Source: Azospirillum sp. TSO35-2
Lineage (GTDB): Bacteria; Pseudomonadota; Alphaproteobacteria; Azospirillales; Azospirillaceae
Reading direction: 5' to 3'
Length of the DNA: 55,972 nt
NCBI RefSeq assembly: GCF_003116095.1
Contig: NZ_LGRA01000018.1
Coordinates: 121,457 to 177,428, forward strand
Shown: in pieces, positions 44,811 through 52,862 of the stretch
How positions within the stretch are numbered: position 1 is the stretch's first letter
How the letters are laid out: the number at the start of each line of letters is the position of its first letter
The notes under the pieces: model-generated
What the model was told of the DNA's origin: nothing
What the model saw: only the letters and a program-made list of their open reading frames with translations
The model's database searches: none
Program-made: the position numbers and the translations under genes

Positions 44811-46403
44811 ATGGAGAGCGTGCAGTTGGCCGTCCCCGACAGAACCCGCCACCGACGCAACGCATGGCTGTCCGTCCTCGTTGTCGCCTTCGTCGTCTCG
44901 ACGGCATCGCTCTGGATGTTCGTCCTTCACAACATCGGCACCTACCGCGATCTGGACCGTCAGGTTGCGGAAACCAATGCCCGGATGACGGCGAAGGCGT
45001 ATCAGGAATATGTGTTGAGGACGATCCGGCAGATCGATCAGGCAGCGCAGTTCATGCGCAAGGAATACGTGAAGAGCCCGGGAAATCTGGCGGAGAGCGT
45101 CCAGGAGATTTCCACCATTCTCAGTTCCGACCTTCTGTTCCAGGTGGCCGTGATCAGCCGGAACGGCCGCCTTACCTTCTCCAACCTGCAGGCGGTCACG
45201 GAATCGATCGATCTGTCGGACCGCGAGCATTTTCGTGTCCATCTCGAAGAGGATCGCGACTTCCTGTTCATCAGCAGACCGCTGCTCGGCCGCGTGTCCC
45301 AGAAATGGACGATCCAATTCACCCGCAAGATCTTCGACGACCGGGGGGACTTCATCGGTGTGATCGTCCTGTCGGTCGATCCTTATTATTTCGGGCGTTT
45401 CTCCGAAACCGTATCGCTGGGGGAGCAGGACGTGATCGCCCTTCTGCGGAGCGACCGCACGGTGATGTCCCGGGTGGTCGGCGGGAATTATGACCAAAAA
45501 TACCTCGGGACGGTGATCGAACCGCGACCGTACATGGATCCGCTCGCCCCGGATTCCGGCGTGTATGAGACGGCCAGCGCGATCGATGGAATCAAGCGGT
45601 TCGTCGGCTATCAGAAGATCCGCCAGTACGGGCTGTTCGTCGTTTCACTGATTGACCGGGATGCGGCGTTTTTGCGCTCCGATCGGGCGGTGTTTAACGG
45701 GGTTCTGATCGGGGTGGCCGGAACGCTCCTGCTGATCCTGGCATCGCTCGCGTTCGGCGTCGCGATCTGGGCGGTGTTCAACGACTACCGGACGGTTCGG
45801 ACGATGAACGTCGTTCTCAAAAAGGCCCACGACGAGCTGGAGACGGTGAACAACGCTCTGAAGCAGCGGGAAGAGGAACTGGTCGTTCTTTCGGAAACCG
45901 ATCCGCTGTGCCGCATATCGAACCGTCGACGCTTCATGTCGGTGTCGGAGGCCGAACTGGTCCGTCACCGCCGCTATGGGCGGATCTTCAGCCTCTTCAT
46001 CCTGGACATCGACCATTTCAAGTCGGTCAACGACACCCACGGCCATTCGGCCGGGGACGCCGTGCTGGTCGGCATCACCCACGTCATTCAAAAGCGGCTG
46101 CGGGAATCCGACACCTTCGCCCGCATCGGTGGCGAGGAGTTCGCGGTCTTCCTGCCGGAAACCGACGTGGCCGGGGCTTTGGTGGTGGCGGAAGATTTGC
46201 GCCAGTCGGTGGCGGCCACCACGATCGACATCGGCGGCGACCGGTGCGTCGCGGTGACGGTCAGCATCGGCATCGCCTGCCTGGACAATGGTCAATCCTC
46301 GGTCAGCGACATCCTGAATCGCGCCGACAAGGCGCTGTACGCCGCCAAGAGGGACGGCCGCAACCGCTCGGTCGTCGATGGGATGTGCACCGTGCCGACC
46401 TGA
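44811..46403 (+). CDS. Membrane diguanylate cyclase with dCACHE sensor
   Basis: A 530-residue inner-membrane protein. A first membrane helix (AWLSVLVVAFVVSTASLWMFV, about 18-40) is followed by a periplasmic dCACHE-type domain (about 45-290, with the conserved SDREHFRVHLEEDRDFLFISRPLLGRVSQKW segment), a second helix (VLIGVAGTLLLILASLAFGVAIWAVF, about 298-323), a short coiled coil and a GGDEF domain. The GGDEF domain has an active-type GGEEF signature in RIGGEEFAVFLP, and substrate-binding DIDHFKSVNDTHGH. It should synthesise cyclic-di-GMP in response to an external small ligand. ATG 44811 has only a distant AAGGA upstream. Confidence 0.93.
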   Translation: MESVQLAVPDRTRHRRNAWLSVLVVAFVVSTASLWMFVLHNIGTYRDLDRQVAETNARMTAKAYQEYVLRTIRQIDQAAQFMRKEYVKSPGNLAESVQEISTILSSDLLFQVAVISRNGRLTFSNLQAVTESIDLSDREHFRVHLEEDRDFLFISRPLLGRVSQKWTIQFTRKIFDDRGDFIGVIVLSVDPYYFGRFSETVSLGEQDVIALLRSDRTVMSRVVGGNYDQKYLGTVIEPRPYMDPLAPDSGVYETASAIDGIKRFVGYQKIRQYGLFVVSLIDRDAAFLRSDRAVFNGVLIGVAGTLLLILASLAFGVAIWAVFNDYRTVRTMNVVLKKAHDELETVNNALKQREEELVVLSETDPLCRISNRRRFMSVSEAELVRHRRYGRIFSLFILDIDHFKSVNDTHGHSAGDAVLVGITHVIQKRLRESDTFARIGGEEFAVFLPETDVAGALVVAEDLRQSVAATTIDIGGDRCVAVTVSIGIACLDNGQSSVSDILNRADKALYAAKRDGRNRSVVDGMCTVPT

Positions 46404-46454
46404 GCCGGGCGGGATGGCTGATCCACGGGGACGACGACACCGGCTGTCGTTCGC

Positions 46455-46490
46455 GGCATTGCTGCCGAACCCTTGCGAATTCGCAATGCC
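46455..46490. promoter_or_regulatory. Nested palindrome upstream of the small membrane protein
   Basis: GGCATTGC (46455-46462) is inverted at 46483-46490, and the right arm overlaps a perfect 14-base palindrome TTGCGAATTCGCAA (46473-46486). It lies about 75 bases before ATG 46563, a plausible operator. Confidence 0.45.
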
Positions 46491-46562
46491 AAGCCCCTCT
46501 TCGTTGATTAGCGTGTCCTCATGTGCGCAACCGCCGCATTGGCGCAGGAACGGAGCATTCCC

Positions 46563-46781
46563 ATGGCGACCCTCTCCAACAATGGCCTGAACGACCCGAT
46601 GTACGAGACCTTCAACCTCGGCATCTTCATCCTGGGCATCCTGGCGGCGGCGGTGATGCTGCTGATCCTGCCGATCGGCTTCATCTTCAAATCCACCGTT
46701 ATCCTGTACGCCGCGCTGTTCGGCACCGCCGTGTATTTCGTCATGATCTACATGATGACCGCGGGGTCGAAGCGCCCGTAA
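46563..46781 (+). CDS. Small two-helix membrane protein (72 aa)
   Basis: Starts MATLSNNGLNDPMYETFNLG and has two tightly packed hydrophobic helices (IFILGILAAAVMLLILPIGFI and VILYAALFGTAVYFVMIYMM) with a basic C-terminus. GGAG lies about 7 bases before ATG 46563; an upstream ATG at 46521 is possible but less well supported. No family recognised. A bidirectional terminator follows. Confidence 0.65.
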   Translation: MATLSNNGLNDPMYETFNLGIFILGILAAAVMLLILPIGFIFKSTVILYAALFGTAVYFVMIYMMTAGSKRP

Positions 46782-46794
46782 GCCGTCCCGGCAC

Positions 46795-46841
46795 GAAAAA
46801 AGGGGGTGCGACGGGCCGGCCAGCCCATCGCACCCCGTTTT
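46795..46841. terminator. Bidirectional terminator between convergent genes
   Basis: GGGGTGCGA (46803-46811) pairs with TCGCACCCC (46828-46836), with further pairing in the loop. The plus strand continues GTTTT, and the minus strand continues CTTTTTTCG, so both the small membrane protein and the oxidoreductase transcripts can end here. Confidence 0.85.
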
Positions 46842-46866
46842 GATGCCGGTTGAGCGTTACCGGGCG

Positions 46867-49800
46867 TTACTCCGCCGCCATCGGCTGCACCGCGGGCGGG
46901 GCACGGAAGGCGGCCAGCAGCTTGGCTTCCTTCGCCTTGGCCGCCGCCACGTTGCGGGCCTTGACCGGGCCGTAGCCGCGCATCTCCATCGGCAGGGCGG
47001 CGATTTCCAGCGCCAGGGCCAGGTTGTCGCGGGTCAGGCTGTGCAGGACCTCGCCCATCACCGCCTCATAGTCGGCGATCAGCTGGCGTTCCTGGCGGCG
47101 CTCCTCGGTGCGGCCGAACGGGTCCATCCAGGTGCCGCGCAGGCGCTTGCCCTTCGCCAGCAGGCGCAGGGCCGTCAGCATCCACGGGCCGAAGCTCTTC
47201 TTCTTCGGTTCGCCGCCGTCCTCGCCGGTCTCGCCCATCACCGGCGGGGCCATGTGGAAGGTCAGCTTCCAGTCGCCTTCGAACATGCGGGCGACGTTCT
47301 CGACGAAGCCGCTGTCGGTGTAGAGCCGCGCCACCTCATACTCGTCCTTGTAGGCCATCAGCTTGAAGTGGGCGCGGGCGACCGCCTCGGTCAGCGCGGT
47401 GGAGCCGGGGACCTTCTGCCCTTCCACCCGCCGGGTCCAGTCGACCAGCGCGTGGTAGCGGGCGGCGTAGGCGGCGTCCTGGTAGTCGGTCAGGAAGCGG
47501 TGGCGGCGCTCGATCACCTCCTCCAGGCTGGTGGAGGCGCGGCGCTGGTCGAGCAGCAGCGACGGGGTGGCCGGCACGACATCCTGCGGCTTGGCTGCGG
47601 CCTCGACCGACGCCAGATCGACGGCGGCGCGGCGGCCCCACTGGAAGGCGTCGCGGTTGAGCTGCACCGCCACGCCGTTCAGCTCGATCGCCTTCAGGAT
47701 CGACGCCTCCGACAGCGGGATCAGGCCCTTCTGCCAGGCGTAGCCCATCAGGAACGGGTTGGCGTACAGGCTGTCGCCCAGCAGCGCGGTGGCGAGCTTG
47801 GTCGCGTCGAAGGCGTCGACCATGGCGTCGCCGCCACAGGCCTTGGTCACATCGGCGACCAGATCGCGCACCGGGATCACCATGTCCGGGTTCTTGATGA
47901 AGTCGGCGGTGATGCTGTCGTGGGTGTTGACGACGGCGCGGGTGCGGCCGGCGCTCATCTTCGACAGGCCGTCGCCGGCCGCCGCGACGATCAGGTCGCA
48001 GCCCAGCACCGCGTCGGCCCCGCCGGCGGCGATGCGGACGGAGTGGATGTCCTCCGGCGCCTTGGCGATGCGGATGTGGCTGGTCACCGCGCCCCCCTTC
48101 TGGGCGAGGCCGGTCATGTCGAGCACGCCGACGCCCTTGCCCTCGATGTGGGCGGCCATGCCGAGCAGGGCGCCGATGGTGACGACGCCGGTGCCGCCGA
48201 CGCCGGTGACGTACAGGCTCCAGGTCTTGTCGAAAGCGGGCAGGGTGGGGGCGGGCAGGCCGGCGCCGTCCGCGGTCTTGGCGGCGGCCGGCTTGGGCTT
48301 GCGCAGTTGGCCGCCCTCGACCGTCACGAAGCTGGGGCAGAAGCCCTTGGTGCAGGAATAGTCCTTGTTGCAGCTCGACTGGTCGATCTGGCGCTTGCGG
48401 CCGAACTCGGTCTCCTGCGGGATGACGGAGACGCAGGACGACTTGGCGGAGCAGTCGCCGCAGCCCTCGCACACCAGCTCGTTGATGACGACGCGCTTGG
48501 CCGGGTCGACCATCTTGCCGCGCTTGCGGCGGCGGCGCTTCTCGGTGGCGCAGGTCTGGTCGTAGATCAGGACGCTGGTGCCGCCGACCTCGCGCATCTC
48601 CTTCTGCACGCGGTCGAGGTCGTCGCGGTGTTCCACCGTGGTGTATTGCGGCAGGCCGCTGTTGATGCCGTACTTCTCCGGCTCGTCGGTGACGACGGTG
48701 ATGCGGGTGACGCCCTCGGCGCGCAGGGTCTGGGCGATCGACTGCACGGTCTGGGTGCCGTCGAAGGGCTGGCCGCCGGTCATCGCGACGGCGTCGTTGA
48801 ACAGGATCTTGTAGGTGATGTTGACCTTGGCGGCGATGGCCTGCCGGATCGCCAGGATGCCGGAGTGGAAATAGGTGCCGTCGCCCAGGTTGGCGAAGAT
48901 GTGCGTCTCGTCGGTGAAGGGCGCCTGGCCGACCCACGGCACGCCCTCGCCGCCCATCTGGGTGAAGGTGTCGGTCGAGCGGTCGAGCCACGTCGCCATG
49001 TAATGGCAGCCGATGCCGCCCAGCGCCCGGCTGCCGGCCGGCACGACGGTGGAGGTGTTGTGCGGGCAGCCGGAGCAGAAGGTCGGCTTGCGCACGACGC
49101 GGGCGACATGGGCCTTCTGCTTTTCCTGGGCGTCGAGGAAGGCGATGCGGCGCTTCAGGTTCTCGTTGTCGATGAAGCGTTCCAGCCGGCGGCCGATGAC
49201 CACGGCGATCTGGGCCGGCGACAACTCGCCGGCGCTGGGCAGGATCCACTCGCCATGCTCGTCGAACTTGCCGACGACCTTGGGGCGGACATCCGGGTTC
49301 CAGTTGTAGAGCTGTTCCTTCAACTGGTTCTCGATGACCGCGCGCTTCTCCTCGACGACGACGATCTCTTCCAGCCCCTCGGCGAAGTGGCGGACGCCGT
49401 CGCGCTCCAGCGGCCACGGCATGCCGACCTTGTAGACGGTGATGCCCCAGTCGGCCGCCATCTCCTCGCTGATGCCCAGCTCGTCCAGCGCTTGGCGGAC
49501 GTCGAGGTAGCTCTTGCCGGTGGTGACGATGCCGAAGCGCGGGCGCGGGCTGTCCATCACCACCTGGTCCAGCTTGTTGGCACGCGCGAACGCCAGGGCG
49601 GCGTACAGCTTGTGCTTCATCAGCCGGTATTCCTGCTCCAGCGGCGGGTCGGGCCAGCGGATGTTCAGGCCGCCCGGCGGCATCGCGAAGTCGGTGGGGA
49701 TGACCGGGTTGACGCGGTGCGGATCGATGTACACCGACGCCGAGGTGTCGACCGTCTCGGCGATCGTCTTCATGGCGATCCAGCAGCCGGACCAGCGGCT

Positions 49801-50367
49801 CATCTGCCAGCCGATCAGGCCGTAATCCAGGATCTCCTGCACCCCCGACGGGTTCAGGACCGGGATCATCGAATGCATGTAGGCGTGTTCGGACTGGTGC
49901 GGGAAGGTGGAGGACTTGCAGTTGTGGTCGTCGCCGGTCAGCACCAGCACACCACCGTTCTTGGAGGTGCCGGCGGCGTTGGCGTGCTTGAACACGTCGC
50001 CGGAGCGGTCGACGCCGGGGCCCTTGCCGTACCACATGGCGAAGACGCCGTCATACTTGGCGCCCTTGAACATGCCGACCTGCTGGCTGCCCCAGACGGC
50101 GGTGGCGCCCAGCTCCTCGTTCACGCCGGGCTGGAACTGGATGTGGTTCTTTTCCAGGAACTTGCGGGCGTTCCACAGATTCTGGTCGAACCCGCCCAGC
50201 GGCGAGCCGCGATAGCCCGAGATGAAGCATCCCGTGTTCAGCCCGGCCGCAAGGTCGCGCTGGCGCTGCATCATCGGCAGCCGGACCAGGGCCTGCGTGC
50301 CGGTGAGGTACACGCGCCCCTGTTCAAGCGCGTATTTGTCATCCAGTGACACGGTCGCGAGAGCCAT
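46867..50367 (-). CDS. Indolepyruvate ferredoxin oxidoreductase, fused alpha/beta form
   Basis: A 1166-residue enzyme that oxidatively decarboxylates arylpyruvates (indole-3-pyruvate, phenylpyruvate) to acyl-CoA, passing electrons to ferredoxin. The IorA-like pyrimidine and TPP domains come first (TGCFISGYRGSPLGGFD; GDDHNCKSSTFPHQSE; FCSGCPHNTST; FANLGDGTYFHSG for TPP-Mg). Next is an Fe-S segment (CEGCGDCSAKSSC and CNKDYSCTKGFC, about 630-690). The IorB-like gamma domain (GVGGTGVVTIGALLGMAAHIEG) and a C-terminal family-specific region (about 1000-1166) complete it. The single-chain type is common in aerobic alpha- and betaproteobacteria. GGGAGGGG precedes ATG 50367. In Azospirillum the substrate is also the central intermediate of auxin synthesis (knowledge). 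Confidence 0.93.
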   Translation of the reverse strand: MALATVSLDDKYALEQGRVYLTGTQALVRLPMMQRQRDLAAGLNTGCFISGYRGSPLGGFDQNLWNARKFLEKNHIQFQPGVNEELGATAVWGSQQVGMFKGAKYDGVFAMWYGKGPGVDRSGDVFKHANAAGTSKNGGVLVLTGDDHNCKSSTFPHQSEHAYMHSMIPVLNPSGVQEILDYGLIGWQMSRWSGCWIAMKTIAETVDTSASVYIDPHRVNPVIPTDFAMPPGGLNIRWPDPPLEQEYRLMKHKLYAALAFARANKLDQVVMDSPRPRFGIVTTGKSYLDVRQALDELGISEEMAADWGITVYKVGMPWPLERDGVRHFAEGLEEIVVVEEKRAVIENQLKEQLYNWNPDVRPKVVGKFDEHGEWILPSAGELSPAQIAVVIGRRLERFIDNENLKRRIAFLDAQEKQKAHVARVVRKPTFCSGCPHNTSTVVPAGSRALGGIGCHYMATWLDRSTDTFTQMGGEGVPWVGQAPFTDETHIFANLGDGTYFHSGILAIRQAIAAKVNITYKILFNDAVAMTGGQPFDGTQTVQSIAQTLRAEGVTRITVVTDEPEKYGINSGLPQYTTVEHRDDLDRVQKEMREVGGTSVLIYDQTCATEKRRRRKRGKMVDPAKRVVINELVCEGCGDCSAKSSCVSVIPQETEFGRKRQIDQSSCNKDYSCTKGFCPSFVTVEGGQLRKPKPAAAKTADGAGLPAPTLPAFDKTWSLYVTGVGGTGVVTIGALLGMAAHIEGKGVGVLDMTGLAQKGGAVTSHIRIAKAPEDIHSVRIAAGGADAVLGCDLIVAAAGDGLSKMSAGRTRAVVNTHDSITADFIKNPDMVIPVRDLVADVTKACGGDAMVDAFDATKLATALLGDSLYANPFLMGYAWQKGLIPLSEASILKAIELNGVAVQLNRDAFQWGRRAAVDLASVEAAAKPQDVVPATPSLLLDQRRASTSLEEVIERRHRFLTDYQDAAYAARYHALVDWTRRVEGQKVPGSTALTEAVARAHFKLMAYKDEYEVARLYTDSGFVENVARMFEGDWKLTFHMAPPVMGETGEDGGEPKKKSFGPWMLTALRLLAKGKRLRGTWMDPFGRTEERRQERQLIADYEAVMGEVLHSLTRDNLALALEIAALPMEMRGYGPVKARNVAAAKAKEAKLLAAFRAPPAVQPMAAE

Positions 50368-50627
50368 CGTTCCATCCCCTCCCATCGCTCGACGGTCCAG
50401 CGGGTTCCTCTGCGGAGTGCTGGCTCACCGATTTGTTCGCTGGGCGAAAAGGTAATGAAGGCTGTCGTATGTAGCAACGCCTGTCGTCGGCCGTTCCGCA
50501 AAAAGCAAGGAACGGCGCGGCAACCGGCGGTCTTCCGTAACGGAGCGTATGGAATGCCCGGCCTTGTGGAAATTCCCGCTCCGTGCCCCACCGTCGCCCA
50601 TGCCTTGGAAGGGATATGGGGTGGACT

Positions 50628-51632
50628 CTAGCCGCGCGTCAGGGGGGATTTGCCGGGTGGCGTCGGGCTGCCGCCCTCCGGCCAGCCGCCGAAGTCGCCA
50701 CCGTGGCCGCGGGACGCCAGCGTGCGGACGCTGGCGCGCAGCGTGCGGATCAGGCACAGCGCCACCGCCATCGTCTGGGTGCTGCCGTCGGTCCCGACCA
50801 GCCAGCGCAACGCGGCGGCGTGGGCCTGCAGGGCGTCGGCGTAGCCCTCAACGTCGGGCTCGACCCAGGTGACGCAGGTCGACAGCGACGCGACGATCGA
50901 CGAGGCGGCGGGATCGCCCGAGGTCGCGACCTGAAGGTCGGACAGGGCGTGGCGCAGGCGGCTGCCGATCGGGTCGGGCCGCTCGACCGCCGCTTCCAGC
51001 TTGTCGAGCGCCAGCAGCAGCCGCACCCGCTTGGGGTCGTTGCTGCGCAGCGTGGCGGCGCCGGGGTCGGCCGGCGGCAACGGCGCTGCCGGCGGCGGCA
51101 GTTGCGCCATGCCGCCGGTCAGGGCGCGGCCGGCCGGCGGGTCGGCGCGGTTGCCGGTTGGCGTGCCGGCGGCGGCGCCGGGCGTGGGGGCGTCGCTGCG
51201 GCTCTCGCTCCGGCCGGCGGTGCGGAGGGCGCTGTCGTGGCGGTTCAGCACCGCGTCGATCCGGCGGGCCAGCGTCGCCGCCGGCACCGGCTTGGCCAGC
51301 ACGGTGTCCGCCCCGGCGTCCCAGGCGCAGCGCACCGTGGTCAAGTCGGCGTTGGCGGTCAGCACGATGATCGGTAGGTTGGGGCGCAGGCAGCCGGGCG
51401 ACTGGCGCACCCACTGGATCAACTGGGCACCGCCCACCGGTTCCATCACCCAGTCGGTCACCATCAGGTCGAAGGCTTCGCGCCGCAGCGCTTCCTTGGC
51501 GTCCTGGCCGTTGGCCACCGCGGTGATCTGGCCGACACCCCAGAGACCCAGCATGTCTTTCAACGCCCGCTGCAGCAGCGGGTTGTCGTCGACGATCAGG
51601 ATCTTGGTCGGGGTCGCGGGACGCTTCGTCAT
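50628..51632 (-). CDS. Response regulator with receiver and unknown C-terminal helical domain
   Basis: A 334-residue protein. The receiver domain (about 9-125) has Asp15/Asp16, phosphoacceptor Asp60 in VTDWVM, Thr in VLTANAD and Lys in VLAKPVPA. It is followed by a Pro/Ala-rich linker (about 135-190) and a helical domain (about 200-310, KRVRLLLALDKLEAAVE; SLSTCVTWVEPDVEGYADALQAHAAALRWL) with no DNA-binding or enzymatic motif I recognise. It may act by protein-protein contact, for example in motility or chemotaxis-like phosphorelays. No partner kinase is adjacent. Confidence 0.85.
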   Translation of the reverse strand: MTKRPATPTKILIVDDNPLLQRALKDMLGLWGVGQITAVANGQDAKEALRREAFDLMVTDWVMEPVGGAQLIQWVRQSPGCLRPNLPIIVLTANADLTTVRCAWDAGADTVLAKPVPAATLARRIDAVLNRHDSALRTAGRSESRSDAPTPGAAAGTPTGNRADPPAGRALTGGMAQLPPPAAPLPPADPGAATLRSNDPKRVRLLLALDKLEAAVERPDPIGSRLRHALSDLQVATSGDPAASSIVASLSTCVTWVEPDVEGYADALQAHAAALRWLVGTDGSTQTMAVALCLIRTLRASVRTLASRGHGGDFGGWPEGGSPTPPGKSPLTRG

Positions 51633-51918
51633 TGAGCGGTTCCGAATGCTGCTGCCATCCCCCCGATATCCGCCTCCGGGCGCCGCTTTTCATGGGATGG
51701 GGACGGGTGACAGACCAATGAGACGTCCGTTGCACCGTTGGACTGGCAAGGGTAGCCACTCCACCCTTCGAAAGGATTGGGTGGATCATCCGTCACCACT
51801 TTCGATAGGGCGGGGTGGCGCGGTCGGCTTGCATCAGAAAACGCTGATGGGAGTGGACGGCCCCACCGCAGGGTCCTATGATTTCCGAGTTGTCTGGTAG
51901 GACGAAAGGGGCAGGGCG

Positions 51919-52551
51919 ATGGACGGCGGATGTTGCGGTGGGTCCTGCGGCGGTGGCGGCAGCAAGAGTTCCGGTGGCGGCCCGACGGATTTCCGGCACA
52001 CCATGCGCATGGCGATGGTCGTCAACGCGCTGACCGGCGTGCTGCTGCTCGCCGCCGGCAACGCGACGCAGGCGGTGGCGCTGTGGGCCGCCGGGCTGCT
52101 GTTCCTGAACCACGCCGCGACGCACGGGCTCAGCCTGTGGGCACCGGGGCTGGACACCCGCGGGCGGCTGTCGCTGCTGCAGGGGGTGGCCCTCGGCGTC
52201 GGTGCGCTGGCGGTGGTGGTGGCGGCCGGCCGTTCCATCGCCGGGATGACGGTGCCCGACGCGCCGCTCGCCAGTCTGGCCCTGCTGCTGGCGCTCGGCG
52301 TCAGCGTGACGGCGGCGACCCTGCTGTTCGCCAACCGGCGTGGCCGCCTGTCGGCGCGGGCGATCTGGCTGTGCTGCCGCAAGGACGTGGCCCCGCTTGC
52401 CGCCGCCCTGGCCGGTCTGGCCGGGGTCTGGCTGCTCGACGACGGCGCACCCGACGCGCTGGTCGGCGCGGTGATCGCCGCAACGCTGCTGCCGGGGGCC
52501 GCAAGTGCCTTCGCCCTCTCCCGCCTCTCGCGCAAACGCAGTTTGCGCTGA
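51919..52551 (+). CDS. CDF-like (cation diffusion facilitator) membrane protein with Cys/Gly N-terminus
   Basis: A 210-residue protein with about six membrane helices and the layout of the transmembrane half of cation diffusion facilitators (MRMAMVVNALTGVLLLAAG; ALWAAGLLFLNHAATHG; helix 5 WLCCRKDVAPLAAALAGL; DDGAPDALVGAVIAATLL). The canonical HxxxD/DxxxD zinc sites are partly lost (NHAATHG in helix 2, CRKDV in helix 5), and the usual cytoplasmic domain is absent. An N-terminal CCGGSCGGGGS could bind soft metals. The final codons (SRLSRKRSLR) come from a REP-like repeat. AAAGGGG precedes ATG 51919. Confidence 0.75.
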   Translation: MDGGCCGGSCGGGGSKSSGGGPTDFRHTMRMAMVVNALTGVLLLAAGNATQAVALWAAGLLFLNHAATHGLSLWAPGLDTRGRLSLLQGVALGVGALAVVVAAGRSIAGMTVPDAPLASLALLLALGVSVTAATLLFANRRGRLSARAIWLCCRKDVAPLAAALAGLAGVWLLDDGAPDALVGAVIAATLLPGAASAFALSRLSRKRSLR

Positions 52552-52565
52552 CGGCGGGAGAGGGA
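52513..52565. repeat. REP-like mosaic element, copy 2
   Basis: Outer arms CCCTCTCCCGCC (52514-52525) and GGCGGGAGAGGG (52553-52564) enclose GCGCAAACGCAGTTTGCGC. Bases 52513-52556 equal 40804-40847 exactly. It overlaps the 3' end and stop codon of the CDF-like gene. Confidence 0.85.
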
Positions 52566-52640
52566 TTCAAGCGCGATCACCCCTGAATGCCCTCACAACC
52601 GCACTTGACAGCTCCCCCGCCTTGTGTTGGCCTTAGCCCC

Positions 52641-52718
52641 ATGAACATGTCCTCGCCCCTCCTGTCGCAGCGTTGGTGGCGGCCCGATCCGATCGGGCCG
52701 GCCTGGCGACGCGCGTGA
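52641..52718 (+). CDS. trpL: Trp operon leader peptide
   Basis: A 25-residue open frame, MNMSSPLLSQRWWRPDPIG then PAWRRA, with adjacent Trp codons at positions 12-13 and a third at 22. It is followed by overlapping hairpins and a terminator in front of trpE(G). When tryptophanyl-tRNA is scarce, ribosomes should stall on the Trp codons and allow the antiterminator to form. A TTGACA hexamer at 52605 may be the -35 element. An attenuator of this kind has been reported for Azospirillum brasilense trpE(G) as I recall. Confidence 0.88.
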   Translation: MNMSSPLLSQRWWRPDPIGPAWRRA

Positions 52719-52768
52719 GCGTGGATTGAACGAAAAGGCCGCCCGGTGCATCCGGAGCGGCCTTTTTC
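52681..52768 (+). promoter_or_regulatory. Transcription attenuator of trpE(G)
   Basis: Three mutually exclusive structures are visible: hairpin A (GGCCCGAT 52681-52688 with ATCGGGCC 52692-52699), an antiterminator (CGGCCT 52699-52704 with AGGCCG 52736-52741), and the terminator (AAAAGGCCGC 52733-52742 with GCGGCCTTTT 52757-52766, inner CCGG/CCGG helix, T-run). The layout fits tryptophan-controlled attenuation. Confidence 0.85.
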
Positions 52769-52862
52769 CTGACCCCAGGCGGTCACAGCGGAAATCGACA
52801 GGCAGGCGGAAGCACCGGACGGCGTCACCCCGGCAAGACGCCCGCATCGGAGCCCGCCCGCC

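Noticed and set aside
46840..50349. A 1169-codon plus-strand open frame opposite the indolepyruvate oxidoreductase
   Set aside because: Same shadow-frame composition, with no motif and no ribosome-binding site; the minus strand encodes the real protein.
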